A DNA stretch of 14,160 nucleotides. It comes from Pseudomonadota bacterium. Lineage in GTDB: Bacteria; Pseudomonadota; Gammaproteobacteria; UBA11654. Shown one piece after another: positions 1 to 8,347 of this stretch. The first letter of the stretch is position 1; each line of letters starts with the position of its first letter. The notes beneath the pieces are model-generated. The model was not told the DNA's origin and did no database searches. It saw only the letters and a list, made by a program, of their open reading frames with translations. Location of the stretch: positions 1 to 14,160 of the forward strand of contig JAPOHS010000027.1 of the NCBI GenBank assembly GCA_029979325.1. Direction: 5' to 3'. Both the position numbers and the translations under genes were made by a program.

Positions 1-1975
1 ATGCAAAGATGGATCCCAAATCACCGTCATCCGGCGTGGTAAGGACATTCTCATCAAGGCAACGATACGCATCGAGTGATTGGACAGTCATCAGCCTATC
101 TTTGATTTCCTGAATATCAGGCTGCTCTTCCTTGACTGGGTAAATATCCGCTAAGCCTGGCCATAAGAATTTCTTGCCTCCCTCTGGATATTCATAAAAA
201 CCACCGCCAAATCTCTTGCCCAATCTGCCAAGATCATACATCTTTTGCATCACATCAATTGAAGACATTGGTTTGTATTCATCACCCAAATCTTCAATCG
301 ATTGATTATGAATCTTAATTGAGAGATCAATGGTTGTCTCATCCTGAACAGCAATGGGTCCAACTGGATACCCAGCATGTTTGGCAGCATTCTCGATCAA
401 TGCAGGATTAACCCCTTCTTTGATCATCTCATTGGCTTCATTGCAAGACGTACTGAATACTCTAGATGTATAGAAGCCTCGACTATCATTGACCACTATC
501 GGAGTTTTCTTAATTTGAGCAATGTAATCCAAAGACTTTGCCAAAGCTTCATCAGAAGATTGTTCACCCATGATCATTTCTACCAATGGCATTCTTTCTA
601 CAGGAGAAAAGAAGTGCATACCAATAAAGTTATGAGGTCTGCCAGATGACTCGGCGAGTCCAGATATTGGAAGCGTTGAAGTATTTGAAGCAAAAACAAT
701 ATCTTCTCCGATCACTGCTTCAGTTTTTTGTGTCACATCAGCTTTGATTTCTCTGTTTTCAAAAACTGCTTCTATGATCAAGTCACAATCCTTCAGATCG
801 CTATAGTCAGTGGTTGGAATAATATTTTCGAGGATTGCAGCTTTCTTCTCCTCAGTCATTTTCTTTCTGGCAACACTCTTTTGGAAATACTTCTCTGAAT
901 AAGCTTTACCCTTTTCAGCATTTTCAAGTGATGAGTCAAGAAGATAGACTTTCATTCCAGCCCTTGCACTCACCAGGGCAATTCCAGCTCCCATCATTCC
1001 AGCTCCAAGCATGCCCAGAGTTTTAACGGTATGTTTATCCACTCCATCAGGGCGTGCTCTGAGTTTATCTGCAGATTGTTTATTGTTAAAAAGACTTCTG
1101 ATCATATTCCCAGAAACCGGGTCCACGAGTAAACCGACAAAATATTTGGCCTCAATCTCCAGTCCTTTATCTATGGGTAGCAAACAACCTTCATACACTG
1201 AAGAAACGATTGAAATTGGAGCTGGGTAATTATGGTTTGTATTTTTTGCAACCATGGCATTTACCACTGAGAACATTTGAATGGTCCCTTTGGTGTTTGG
1301 ATCAAATCCACCTGGCACTTTGAAACCTTTTTTATCCCAAGGCTGAACGGCTTTACCGCCATCCAATATCCACTGCTTCGCTTTGCTTAATAATTCATCC
1401 GGAGCTGCCAGTTCATTAACAATACCCATTGCCATCGCCTGTTGTGGCTTGAGATGCTTACCTTGTGTCATAAGCTCTAAAGCAGGCTGTATTCCAATAA
1501 TCCGCGGAAGTCTTTGGGTTCCTCCACCGCCAGGCAATAAGCCAACCATCACTTCTGGTAAGCCGAGTACAGCATCTTTTCTATCCGCTGCAATTCTGTG
1601 ATGACATGAAAGTGTTATCTCAAGCCCTCCGCCTAAAGCCGTGCCATTGATTGCAGCAACAAATGGCTTGCCTCCAGTTTCCATAGCGCGGTTCACCTTA
1701 TGACTCTCAATCACTCTCTCAGCCATGGCAGAGGCATCACCCAATCCAATCAAACTTGGCAACATGGTCTTTAAGTCAGCACCAGCCATGAAATCATTTT
1801 TTGCTGAGGTGACAACTGCACCAATGATTGCTTCATCTCCAAGGACTTGTTCAACGCAATTTTTAAAGTCATCGGCAAAATCAACCGTGATGACATTCAT
1901 TGGTCGATCTTGAACGTCAATCTCAATGACAGCTATGCCATCTTGATCAATGTTCATTTTAATATTCTTGCTCAT
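1..1975 (-). CDS. fadJ: FadJ-like enoyl-CoA hydratase / 3-hydroxyacyl-CoA dehydrogenase, 3' end missing
   Basis: Multifunctional beta-oxidation enzyme that hydrates 2-enoyl-CoA and then oxidises the 3-hydroxyacyl-CoA with NAD. I translated 658 codons from the ATG at 1973-1975 to the left edge; the family is usually about 700-730 residues, so only the C-terminal tip is missing. The N-terminal crotonase domain (about 1-190) has GGGLE with Glu119 and GLPEVMVGLLPGGGGTQ with Glu141, matching the two catalytic glutamates of E. coli FadB. The Rossmann domain starts at about 319 with GMLGAGMMGAG (Gly324, Gly326, Gly329), and HFFSPVERMPLVE supplies the catalytic His454 and partner Glu466. The start follows GAGAAGGAA, 21 bp after the thiolase stop, so the two are one operon. 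FadJ rather than FadB is chosen from the layout (thiolase first) and length; substrate range is not visible. Confidence 0.93.
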   Translation of the reverse strand, partial: MSKNIKMNIDQDGIAVIEIDVQDRPMNVITVDFADDFKNCVEQVLGDEAIIGAVVTSAKNDFMAGADLKTMLPSLIGLGDASAMAERVIESHKVNRAMETGGKPFVAAINGTALGGGLEITLSCHHRIAADRKDAVLGLPEVMVGLLPGGGGTQRLPRIIGIQPALELMTQGKHLKPQQAMAMGIVNELAAPDELLSKAKQWILDGGKAVQPWDKKGFKVPGGFDPNTKGTIQMFSVVNAMVAKNTNHNYPAPISIVSSVYEGCLLPIDKGLEIEAKYFVGLLVDPVSGNMIRSLFNNKQSADKLRARPDGVDKHTVKTLGMLGAGMMGAGIALVSARAGMKVYLLDSSLENAEKGKAYSEKYFQKSVARKKMTEEKKAAILENIIPTTDYSDLKDCDLIIEAVFENREIKADVTQKTEAVIGEDIVFASNTSTLPISGLAESSGRPHNFIGMHFFSPVERMPLVEMIMGEQSSDEALAKSLDYIAQIKKTPIVVNDSRGFYTSRVFSTSCNEANEMIKEGVNPALIENAAKHAGYPVGPIAVQDETTIDLSIKIHNQSIEDLGDEYKPMSSIDVMQKMYDLGRLGKRFGGGFYEYPEGGKKFLWPGLADIYPVKEEQPDIQEIKDRLMTVQSLDAYRCLDENVLTTPDDGDLGSIFA

Positions 1976-1996
1976 TCTTATTCCTTCTCAATTAGA

Positions 1997-3202
1997 TTAA
2001 ACGCGTTCGATGATGGTTGAGGTGCCCATGCCACCTCCAATGCATAAGTTCACCAATCCTGTGCTGAGATCTCTTCTCTCAATTTCATCAATCAGTGTTC
2101 CCAATACCATTCCACCCGTTGCACCAAGCGGGTGTCCCATTGCAATTGCTCCGCCATTGACATTGATCTCATCGTGTTCAATGCCCATTTCTTTCATGTA
2201 ATGAAGTACCACAACGGCAAAGGCTTCATTGAGCTCAAATAGATCAATGTCATCTTTGTTCATGCCACATCTTTTTAACACTTTTTCCGCTGATGGTGCT
2301 GGCCCGGTCAACATGATGGTTGGCTCGGATCCTGTGGATGCAAAACCAACTATTTTTGCTCTCGGAGTAAGCCCCAGCTCCTCACCGACTTCTTTAGTGC
2401 CTACCAATACAGCACTTGCTCCATCGACTATTTGACTGGAGTTTCCTGCATGATGAACGTGGTCTATCTTTGCAACTTCAGGATATCTCTGAATCGCAAC
2501 AGCATTGAATCCAAAATCACCAATTTGTTGAAAAGATGGATTCAGTTTTGCTAAATCGTCAACCGTCGTTCCAGTTCTGATGCATTCATCATGATCCAGT
2601 AAGGTTTCTCCAAGGGTATCTTTGATTGGAACAATGGAGTTCTTGAAATAGCCCTCGTCTCTGGCATGCGATGCCCTCCTTTGACTCTCCACTGCATACG
2701 AATCAACATCCTCCCTAGTAAAACCATACTTTGAGGCTATTAGATCAGCACTGATGCCTTGTGGAACAAAATAGCTGCCATATGCAACCTGAGGATCCAC
2801 TGCCAAAGCACCACCGACTGTATCCATAGGAACCCTTGACATGGATTCTAAGCCGCCGCCAATACAAAGATCTGACATGCCTGACATGACTTGTGCAGCA
2901 GCTGAGTTGACTGCTTCAAGCCCAGATGCACAAAAGCGATTCAACTGTTTTCCCGCGGCCTCTTCTGCATATCCAGCATGAATTGCCGCCACTCTCGCTG
3001 GATTGGATGCTTGCTCACCCTGGTTATGCACCACGCCCATGATGACATCATCAACACGGCTTGTATCGAGCTCATTTCTATCTCTTAAGGATCCCAAAAC
3101 TTGGGAAAGTAATTCTACTGGGGTTACTTCATGCAAAGAGCCATCGGACTTTCCTCTTCCTCTTGGGCTTCTTACATGGTCAAAAATATACGCGTCAGTC
3201 AT
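1997..3202 (-). CDS. fadA: Acetyl-CoA acyltransferase (3-ketoacyl-CoA thiolase)
   Basis: Thiolase of 401 residues, the normal length, which cleaves 3-ketoacyl-CoA with CoA in the last step of beta-oxidation. The nucleophile is Cys91 in RFCASGLEAVN; the other catalytic residues are His357 in GGAIAMGHPLGATGG and Cys387 in LCIGGGMG. NEAFAVV, a conserved thiolase signature, precedes them. The start ATG follows AAGGTGAG. It is the first gene of a minus-strand operon, with the FadJ-like gene 21 bp downstream; thiolase plus hydratase/dehydrogenase gives a complete beta-oxidation spiral apart from the acyl-CoA dehydrogenase. It lacks the extra length of E. coli FadI (436 residues), so it is nearer the FadA/AtoB size class. 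A biosynthetic acetoacetyl-CoA thiolase cannot be excluded, but the partner gene argues for degradation. Confidence 0.93.
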   Translation of the reverse strand: MTDAYIFDHVRSPRGRGKSDGSLHEVTPVELLSQVLGSLRDRNELDTSRVDDVIMGVVHNQGEQASNPARVAAIHAGYAEEAAGKQLNRFCASGLEAVNSAAAQVMSGMSDLCIGGGLESMSRVPMDTVGGALAVDPQVAYGSYFVPQGISADLIASKYGFTREDVDSYAVESQRRASHARDEGYFKNSIVPIKDTLGETLLDHDECIRTGTTVDDLAKLNPSFQQIGDFGFNAVAIQRYPEVAKIDHVHHAGNSSQIVDGASAVLVGTKEVGEELGLTPRAKIVGFASTGSEPTIMLTGPAPSAEKVLKRCGMNKDDIDLFELNEAFAVVVLHYMKEMGIEHDEINVNGGAIAMGHPLGATGGMVLGTLIDEIERRDLSTGLVNLCIGGGMGTSTIIERV

Positions 3203-3256
3203 TGCTCACCTTATAATTTAATTGATGGTAATTTTTAAGAAAAAATATTACCTCAT

Positions 3257-3285
3257 AGTTTACAGAAATCTCCAAATTTACTCAA
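3257..3285 (-). promoter_or_regulatory. Candidate sigma-70 promoter of the thiolase-fadJ operon
   Basis: On the minus strand a -35 box TTGAGT (3280-3285) and a -10 box TAAACT (3257-3262) are separated by exactly 17 bp, each matching 4 of 6 consensus bases. Transcription would start about 45-50 bases before the thiolase ATG. The -35 box lies 5 bp from the palindrome at 3291-3305, well placed for control by a bound repressor. Confidence 0.45.
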
Positions 3286-3289
3286 TTTC

Positions 3290-3312
3290 TTGAATGAATA
3301 TTCATGATTCAA
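3290..3312. promoter_or_regulatory. Palindromic operator, TetR/FadR-like
   Basis: The core ATGAATATTCAT (3294-3305) is a perfect 12-bp palindrome, flanked by TTGAAT on the left and ATTCAA on the right, which form a second, slightly offset symmetry. TGAATGAATATTCAT (3291-3305) matches the first 15 positions of TGAATGAMTANTCATTCA, the Bacillus FadR (TetR family) consensus as I remember it; the last three bases differ. It lies between two divergent operons, one clearly for beta-oxidation. Such regulators release DNA when long-chain acyl-CoA binds. The regulator gene itself is not in the window. Confidence 0.6.
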
Positions 3313-3335
3313 TTGCTTAGATTTTCAGTTACAAT
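3308..3335 (+). promoter_or_regulatory. Possible promoter of the SDR-arsC-amidase operon
   Basis: TACAAT (3330-3335) is a fair -10 box, with a poor -35 TTCAAT (3308-3313) at 16 bp spacing that overlaps the edge of the palindrome. The ten bases from 3330 (TACAATTCAC) recur in the leader of ilvH on the minus strand. A weak call, based on position and the -10 box only. Confidence 0.25.
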
Positions 3336-3377
3336 TCACAGTCTAGATTTTTTTAAAAATACACATATGAGGATTTT

Positions 3378-4139
3378 ATGGATATAAAAGATAAGACAAT
3401 TGTTATCACTGGAGCAGCTCGTGGACTTGGGGCTGCAATGGCAAAAAGACTGGCTACGCATAACTGCAAATTGGGTCTGATCGATCTAGACAAGGACAGC
3501 ATTGCAGATACTGCATCAGCATGTGAGGAAGCTGGCGCACAAGTTATATGTGTCTCAGGCGATATGACAAAAGAAGATGATGTTGCTAATGCCTATGCAG
3601 AAGTGGTTGATCAAATGGGTCCCTTGGTCGGATCAATCAATAACGCGGGCATAACTCGAGACGGCCTATTGGTGAAATTCAAGGATGGAGAGTTTGTTAA
3701 AAGAATGTCTCTTGAGGAATGGCAAGCGGTAATAGATATCAATCTAACCGGTGTATTCTTGTGTGGCAGAGAGGCTGCTCAACATATGATTGAAGGCGAG
3801 CAAGGCGGTGTCATCATTAATATTTCGAGTGTTGCCAGACACGGAAATTTTGGCCAAACAAATTACTCAGCAACAAAAGCAGGTGTTCAATCTATGGCGG
3901 TTGTATGGGCAAAAGAACTCTCAAAGTACGGCATTAGAGTAAACTCAATCGCTCCAGGATTTATCAATACAGAGATGGTTGCTGGGATGCCAGACAATGT
4001 TAAAGAAAAGCTTTCAAAAATGGTTCCTGTGGGCAGAATTGGAGAGCCGGATGAAGTTGCTCAAGCAGCTGAGTTTATCTTTATGAATGATTACTACTCA
4101 GGCAGATGTATTGATCTCGATGGTGCACAAAGGATGTAA
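3378..4139 (+). CDS. NAD-type short-chain dehydrogenase (FabG/HSD10-like, probable 3-hydroxyacyl-CoA dehydrogenase)
   Basis: Classical SDR of 253 residues with every family landmark: the cofactor loop TGAARGLG (11-18), NNAG (88-91), Asn122 in DINLTG, Ser151, and YSATK with Tyr163 and Lys167 as the catalytic pair. Asp36 at the end of the second strand (LIDLD) indicates NAD(H) over NADP(H), unlike typical biosynthetic FabG. With divergent beta-oxidation genes upstream, oxidation of a 3-hydroxyacyl-CoA or similar alcohol is a better guess than fatty-acid synthesis, but the substrate is not visible. A 3-oxoacyl-ACP reductase is the main alternative. GAGG (3369-3372) precedes the ATG. It heads a plus-strand operon; the next gene starts 6 bp after its stop. 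Confidence 0.9.
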   Translation: MDIKDKTIVITGAARGLGAAMAKRLATHNCKLGLIDLDKDSIADTASACEEAGAQVICVSGDMTKEDDVANAYAEVVDQMGPLVGSINNAGITRDGLLVKFKDGEFVKRMSLEEWQAVIDINLTGVFLCGREAAQHMIEGEQGGVIINISSVARHGNFGQTNYSATKAGVQSMAVVWAKELSKYGIRVNSIAPGFINTEMVAGMPDNVKEKLSKMVPVGRIGEPDEVAQAAEFIFMNDYYSGRCIDLDGAQRM

Positions 4140-4145
4140 CTTTTG

Positions 4146-4493
4146 ATGGCTTTATCAATTTTTCACAATCCAAGATGCAGTAAGTCAAGGAAGACATTAG
4201 AAATAATTGAAAGCCAGAATATTGAAGTAGAAATAATTCTCTATCTTAAGAATCCGCCTAATGGATCTGAATTAAACTCATTGCTTGAGAAATTGGGTAT
4301 GAAAGCTTCTGATCTGGTCAGAAAGAGTGAGTCAATCATCAAAGAGTTGAACATTGATTTATCGAGTATTTCTAACGATGATTTAATCTCAATCATGATT
4401 GAGCACCCAATTCTGATTGAGCGTCCAATCGTCTTCAATGAATCATCAGCAATCATAGGCAGACCGCCCGAAAATGTGCAGGAGTTGATCTGA
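4146..4493 (+). CDS. arsC: ArsC-family reductase, YfgD-like
   Basis: Thioredoxin-fold ArsC-family protein of 115 residues. HNPRCSKSRKTL carries the catalytic Cys11, followed by the family arginines in SDLVRKSE, LIERPIV and IIGRPPENV. It follows E. coli YfgD closely through its whole length. Family members reduce arsenate with glutathione and glutaredoxin, but YfgD types often lie outside ars operons and their physiological substrate is unclear. No arsR, arsB or acr3 gene is nearby. I chose the ATG at 4146; an upstream in-frame TTG at 4143 would add one residue and is less likely. The Shine-Dalgarno AAAGG (4129-4133) lies inside the last codons of the SDR gene, so translation is probably coupled. 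The amidase ATG begins 2 bp after this stop. Confidence 0.88.
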   Translation: MALSIFHNPRCSKSRKTLEIIESQNIEVEIILYLKNPPNGSELNSLLEKLGMKASDLVRKSESIIKELNIDLSSISNDDLISIMIEHPILIERPIVFNESSAIIGRPPENVQELI

Positions 4494-4495
4494 AA

Positions 4496-5986
4496 ATGAC
4501 CACGCCAAATAATTCGAAAAGAATGCTCCTCAAATCAGGATTGGCACTTGGGTTATCTAATCTTGTTTCCATCCAGAAGATACTTGCAGAAAATGATCCT
4601 TTCTTCATGATGGATGCAACCGCACAGGCAGAACTCATTAAAAAAGGAGAAGTCTCCATTCAAGAGATGGTGATGGCAGCCATCAATAGAATTGAAGCTG
4701 TGGATGGATATCTGAATGCAGTGGTCACCAGGTCTTTTGATGAAGCATTATTGGCTGCAAAAAATCACGATGGGAAAGGACCTTTTCCGGGTGTTCCCTA
4801 CCTCATAAAAGATCTCCTTAATCACAAAGGTGTCAGAGCCACGGGTGGTTCTCGCATGTTTGCAAATCGTATTGCCAATAAAAATTCCTCCAATGTCCAG
4901 GCTGCATTTGATATGGGACTGATTTCACTCGGTAAAAGCAATACACCCGAGTTTGGACTATTGGGAGTGACAGAGTCTCTGCTTTTAGGGCCTGCAAGGA
5001 ATCCTTGGAATACCGATCATTCACCGGGTGGTTCCAGTGGCGGTTCTGCGGCAGCAGTCGCATCTGGAATGGTCTCTATTGCCTCAGCATCCGATGGAGG
5101 GGGATCGATTCGTGTCCCTGCATCTTGTTGCGGAATTGTGGGGTTGAAGCCCACCATCCACAGAACGATTGATGACGCGCAACCAAATCGTCCAGTTGAT
5201 CTGAGCGTGAGATTTGTTCATACAAGAAGTGTCAGGGATTCAATCACTGCGCTTCACCACATGCAATCACAGAATAATTCTAAACTGAGGCCTGTTCCTG
5301 CAAATATCTATCGAAACGAAAAACGGTTCAGAATCGGAATGATTACGACCAATATGCTCGGACAAGAAGCTGAGCTCGAGGTTAAAAATGCAATCGAGAA
5401 CTCGGCTCTGATCTGTCAAAACCTTGGCCACCATGTAGAAGAGATAAAACCCTTTATCAATGGTGATCAATTCACAAATTCATTTCTAACGATGTGGGCT
5501 TATGGGGCAAAAGGAATCATTGATTTGGCGCGACAAAATTTTGTGTCCAAAGAAACGCCCATAGATTCCCTGCTTGAACCCTGGACACTGGATTTGGGGA
5601 AATGGTTTGATAATCAACCCAAAGGGCATGTTGAACAGGCGGTCTTAAGACTTCAGGAAGATACAAAGAGAACTCGGAAACTCTTTGATTCTTTTGATTT
5701 CATACTCTCTCCTGTCACTCAAACAGTTGCGCCAAGAATTGGATCAATGGCGCCTGATATAGATTTTGATACCCTACTTGAAAGATCTCTGAACTTCATC
5801 ACATTCACACCGCTTGCCAATGTTACTGGAGATCCAGCAATTTCATTGCCCTTACACTGGTCATCATCAGGTTTGCCCATTGGAACTCACATTCATGCAA
5901 ACTATGGAAATGAAGAGGAATTATTGCGGCTTGCACTTGAGCTTGAACAAGCTAAGCCTTGGTCCAATCAATGGCCTAAGATTTAG
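4496..5986 (+). CDS. Amidase-signature family hydrolase, probably exported
   Basis: Amidase-signature enzyme of 496 residues. The Ser-cisSer-Lys triad is complete: Lys105 in PYLIKDLLN, Ser180 in [12 protein letters not shown] and Ser204 in [11 protein letters not shown]; the 75- and 24-residue spacings equal those of GatA (Lys79, Ser154, Ser178 in S. aureus). It is not GatA itself, because no gatB or gatC is present and the N-terminus looks like a signal: SKRMLLK (7-13), a lysine-arginine variant of the twin-arginine motif, then a hydrophobic stretch to about residue 26 and a possible cleavage site near Ala31. A periplasmic amide or peptide-amide hydrolase is inferred; the substrate is unknown. 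It ends the SDR-arsC-amidase operon and overlaps the convergent GST gene by 11 bp. Confidence 0.9.
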   Translation: MTTPNNSKRMLLKSGLALGLSNLVSIQKILAENDPFFMMDATAQAELIKKGEVSIQEMVMAAINRIEAVDGYLNAVVTRSFDEALLAAKNHDGKGPFPGVPYLIKDLLNHKGVRATGGSRMFANRIANKNSSNVQAAFDMGLISLGKSNTPEFGLLGVTESLLLGPARNPWNTDHSPGGSSGGSAAAVASGMVSIASASDGGGSIRVPASCCGIVGLKPTIHRTIDDAQPNRPVDLSVRFVHTRSVRDSITALHHMQSQNNSKLRPVPANIYRNEKRFRIGMITTNMLGQEAELEVKNAIENSALICQNLGHHVEEIKPFINGDQFTNSFLTMWAYGAKGIIDLARQNFVSKETPIDSLLEPWTLDLGKWFDNQPKGHVEQAVLRLQEDTKRTRKLFDSFDFILSPVTQTVAPRIGSMAPDIDFDTLLERSLNFITFTPLANVTGDPAISLPLHWSSSGLPIGTHIHANYGNEEELLRLALELEQAKPWSNQWPKI

Positions 5987-6593
5987 TATCGGATATTGCT
6001 TTTTGATAAGCGTCCCGGCTTTCCATGGTTTTAAAATAATTAACCACATTTTCCGTTCCAGGCTCGCCTGATAGCAATTGTAAATTATTTGCCAGTCTCA
6101 AAGTATATCCATTGATGATATCAGCAGCCGTGAAATCATTTCCCATGATATAGGTCCTGCCATGCATGATTGAATTCAGTGTTTTAACAATCTTGTCAAA
6201 AGACTTTTCAGCACTTTGAACGGAATATTCATGCCGATGTTCTTCTGGCCTGAATACTTTATTAATCAGAATCGACACAATCGGATCAATCAAGACAGAT
6301 TCACCAAAATTGAGCCATTGGAGATATTCAGCGTATTCCTTAGAATCATGATCAGGTTCTAATCTTCCTTTTCCATATTTTTGTAATATGTATTGGACGA
6401 TTGCAACAGATTCTGACATCACAACATCGCCATCTATGATCGTTGGCAATTTTGAAAAGGGGCTTGCCTTTACGAAAGCCTCATTAATTTCTCCTCTTTT
6501 AAGAACTTCAAGTTCATAATCCAGTCCTAACTCTTCGAGAAGCCATATTATTCTGACTGACCGACTGCCAGGTGCATGAAAAATTTTAATCAT
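5976..6593 (-). CDS. Glutathione S-transferase family protein
   Basis: GST-fold protein of 205 residues. The N-terminal thioredoxin-like domain (1-76) contains GSRSVRIIWLLEELG, the cis-proline Pro50 in SKLPTI, and the gamma-glutamyl-binding pair Glu61-Ser62 in SESVAIVQYI; the helical C-terminal domain includes DFTAADIINGY (N-capping region). Ser10 or Ser12 could be the thiol-activating residue. GSTs conjugate or reduce electrophiles with glutathione, or act as isomerases and peroxidases; which applies cannot be read here. The Shine-Dalgarno AAGGAA sits on the stop codon of the ferredoxin gene 9 bp upstream, so the two are cotranscribed. The 3' end overlaps the convergent amidase gene by 11 bp, leaving no room for a terminator between them. 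Confidence 0.9.
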   Translation of the reverse strand: MIKIFHAPGSRSVRIIWLLEELGLDYELEVLKRGEINEAFVKASPFSKLPTIIDGDVVMSESVAIVQYILQKYGKGRLEPDHDSKEYAEYLQWLNFGESVLIDPIVSILINKVFRPEEHRHEYSVQSAEKSFDKIVKTLNSIMHGRTYIMGNDFTAADIINGYTLRLANNLQLLSGEPGTENVVNYFKTMESRDAYQKAISDTKS

Positions 6594-6602
6594 CTAATTT
6601 CC

Positions 6603-6920
6603 TTATTCATCTGGTGCAATTTCAACTCTTATCCCATCCATTTCATCTGAAAATTCAATCTGACAAGACAATCGCGATTGCTCTTCCTTAAAAGAATCAA
6701 GATCCTCCAAAAGCTCTTGTTCGTCATCCCCTCGCTCACCGAGTTTGCTCGACCATGATTCCTCGATATAGCAATGACATGTCGCACAAGAGCACATGCC
6801 TCCACATAACGCGAGCACTCCATTATCCAAATCTCTTAAACTTTCCATTAGTGAGAGACCGACCTGTCCCTCAACTGTATGTTCTTCACCTTCGCTGTCA
6901 ATAACGTGTATTTTTGGCAT
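6603..6920 (-). CDS. [2Fe-2S] ferredoxin, putidaredoxin/adrenodoxin type
   Basis: Small electron-transfer protein of 105 residues. Cluster ligands are Cys39, Cys45, Cys48 and Cys86 (spacing X5, X2, X37), the same positions as in putidaredoxin; extra cysteines Cys43 and Cys50 flank the loop CGGMCSCATCHC. The acidic stretch at about 61-80 is the usual partner-docking helix. Such ferredoxins feed cytochromes P450, Rieske oxygenases and other reductases. No P450, oxygenase or ferredoxin reductase is in the window; the nearest possible client is the RCCR-like protein upstream in the same direction, a family that depends on ferredoxin. IscS-cluster Fdx is less likely, as no isc or hsc genes are near. 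A strong Shine-Dalgarno AGGAGT precedes the ATG. The GST gene follows after 9 bp. Confidence 0.93.
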   Translation of the reverse strand: MPKIHVIDSEGEEHTVEGQVGLSLMESLRDLDNGVLALCGGMCSCATCHCYIEESWSSKLGERGDDEQELLEDLDSFKEEQSRLSCQIEFSDEMDGIRVEIAPDE

Positions 6921-6931
6921 GACTACTCCTA

Positions 6932-6963
6932 AAAAATCTACGCCGATTAGAACATAGATTTTT
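6932..6963. repeat. Inverted repeat in the ferredoxin leader
   Basis: AAAAATCTA (6932-6940) and TAGATTTTT (6955-6963) are perfect 9-bp arms around a 14-base spacer. In the minus-strand transcript the repeat sits directly before the AGGAGT ribosome site of the ferredoxin gene and about where transcription from the candidate promoter would begin. It could be an operator, a leader hairpin, or a weak terminator for kinase transcripts; the AT-rich arms make a strong terminator unlikely. Confidence 0.5.
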
Positions 6964-6970
6964 CTATTTT

Positions 6971-6998
6971 TCTATAAGCAGAAAGTAAAAAGGATCAA
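6971..6998 (-). promoter_or_regulatory. Candidate promoter for ferredoxin-GST
   Basis: TTGATC (6993-6998) and TATAGA (6971-6976) on the minus strand are separated by 16 bp, each 4 of 6 to consensus. The -35 box overlaps the stop codon of the histidine kinase gene. It would let ferredoxin-GST be expressed separately from the upstream three-gene unit. Confidence 0.4.
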
Positions 6999-8347
6999 CT
7001 CTGTTTAATGGGCAAAATAACGCAAACTTCAGCACCTGTGTTTTCATGATTTCGAATTGAGATCTGACCACCATGTGCATCAACTATTTGCTTTGTGAGA
7101 TATAGACCCAAACCATAACCACCGCTGCTCCTGCTTCTTGATTCCTCGGCTCTATAAAAAGGCTCAAAAACCTTTTCAATATCCCTCATATTTAATCCAG
7201 GGCCATAGTCTCTTATTCTTATCTCCAAGGAATGATCATCATGAGCAGTCAGTATATCGATTTGTTTCTTTTGATCTGAAGTATACCTAGAGGCATTCTC
7301 TAGAATATTCTTTAACATAACCTCAAATAATATTGGATCTGCTTCAATCAAGATTTCCGCATCAGGGTCCATCTGAATTTTTATGCCTTTTAGGAAATGA
7401 GAACTGGATATGAGATCCTTTATTGTTTTATGAATTTCAACAATGCCAAGATCCAATTTCTTATGCCCGTAATTGATTGCCTCACTTTCTAGTAAACTGG
7501 AGATGATGCTTTCCATGGCCTGTATTTCATCCAATAGATTTTCTCGTTTAACAGAGTCATTGAGCATCTCGGCTTGGAGCTTGGCTCTTGTAAGTGGCGA
7601 CCTCAGTTCATGGCTGACTCCCATGTTCAACCGCTGCTTCGCTTCTAGCATTTCTACAACATTGTCAGCAAGAAAATTAATCTCCTTTGCCAAGACGCCT
7701 AGCTCATCTTCTCTGTTTATATCTATTCGATGTTTTAAATCTCCCTGCCCAATCTTGGTGGCAGCCTGTTGAATGTTTTGAATGGGATTGATCATTCTCT
7801 TCACAAGGAGGAAGGTCAATAAAAGTATCGTGAGACTGATTAAGGCGATGGCCTCGAATAGGTAAGTTGGCCCTACCTCAATTGAGGCCTTAGGGTTCAC
7901 CATGGTAATGGTGTATTCGCCATATGGAATCTGAAAATAGGTCCTGTTCTGGTATCTGGCAAATTTTGAATCTTCAATTAATTTTGGAGCCTGATCATTT
8001 TCGTTGTTGATTTTGATGCTATCCCAAGCGCTGGGCTGAAAATCAATTTGATCAGTATCAGGAAACTTTTCAGTTGAGCTCCACTCAAAACCATCGCCAA
8101 CAATCAATATGTCAAAAGGCATATCTTGTGTAATCATAGCGGCAGATTGTGCATTAGGAGGATAACCGAGATCCTCCATTAGATTTCCAAGATAGCTGGT
8201 CTGGTAGTAATCCAGAGTATCCCTGACTTCTTCATTCAGAATCAAAGACCTGACACCCAAATCCAAAAGATAAAAATATGTGATGCCAGTGATTAAGAAG
8301 ACGCCAAATAATTTGATTGAAAGTGAGTTGATCCGCTGGAGCATCAT
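6995..8347 (-). CDS. Sensor histidine kinase, RstB/CpxA-like architecture
   Basis: Membrane histidine kinase of 450 residues. Transmembrane helix about 12-30, periplasmic sensor region about 31-160, second helix about 163-183, HAMP about 184-237 (KRMINPIQ onward), then the phosphoacceptor His246 in GVSHELRSPLTRAK. The ATPase part has the N box LKNILENASRY (Asn351), the G1 motif RDYGPGLN (Asp380) and the G2 motif GGYGLGLYL (409-417). All catalytic motifs are intact. The sensor region has no domain I recognise, so the ligand is unknown. Its first ATG directly abuts the TAA of the response regulator gene; a second ATG one codon on gives better spacing from AGG, so the true start may be 8344. It phosphorylates the regulator encoded just upstream, a normal two-component pair. 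Confidence 0.95.
   Translation of the reverse strand: MMLQRINSLSIKLFGVFLITGITYFYLLDLGVRSLILNEEVRDTLDYYQTSYLGNLMEDLGYPPNAQSAAMITQDMPFDILIVGDGFEWSSTEKFPDTDQIDFQPSAWDSIKINNENDQAPKLIEDSKFARYQNRTYFQIPYGEYTITMVNPKASIEVGPTYLFEAIALISLTILLLTFLLVKRMINPIQNIQQAATKIGQGDLKHRIDINREDELGVLAKEINFLADNVVEMLEAKQRLNMGVSHELRSPLTRAKLQAEMLNDSVKRENLLDEIQAMESIISSLLESEAINYGHKKLDLGIVEIHKTIKDLISSSHFLKGIKIQMDPDAEILIEADPILFEVMLKNILENASRYTSDQKKQIDILTAHDDHSLEIRIRDYGPGLNMRDIEKVFEPFYRAEESRSRSSGGYGLGLYLTKQIVDAHGGQISIRNHENTGAEVCVILPIKQS

Noticed and set aside
1011..1913. Several plus-strand reading frames of 60-75 codons across 1-1975
   Set aside because: They are antisense to the FadJ-like coding region, whose motifs are intact through the full stretch, and have no recognisable domains.
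4143..4493. Arsenic-resistance operon based on arsC
   Set aside because: No regulator or efflux gene is present and the protein is YfgD-like, a type often found outside ars operons.
4496..5986. Amidase as GatA of the tRNA amidotransferase
   Set aside because: No gatB or gatC is adjacent, and an N-terminal export-like segment is present.
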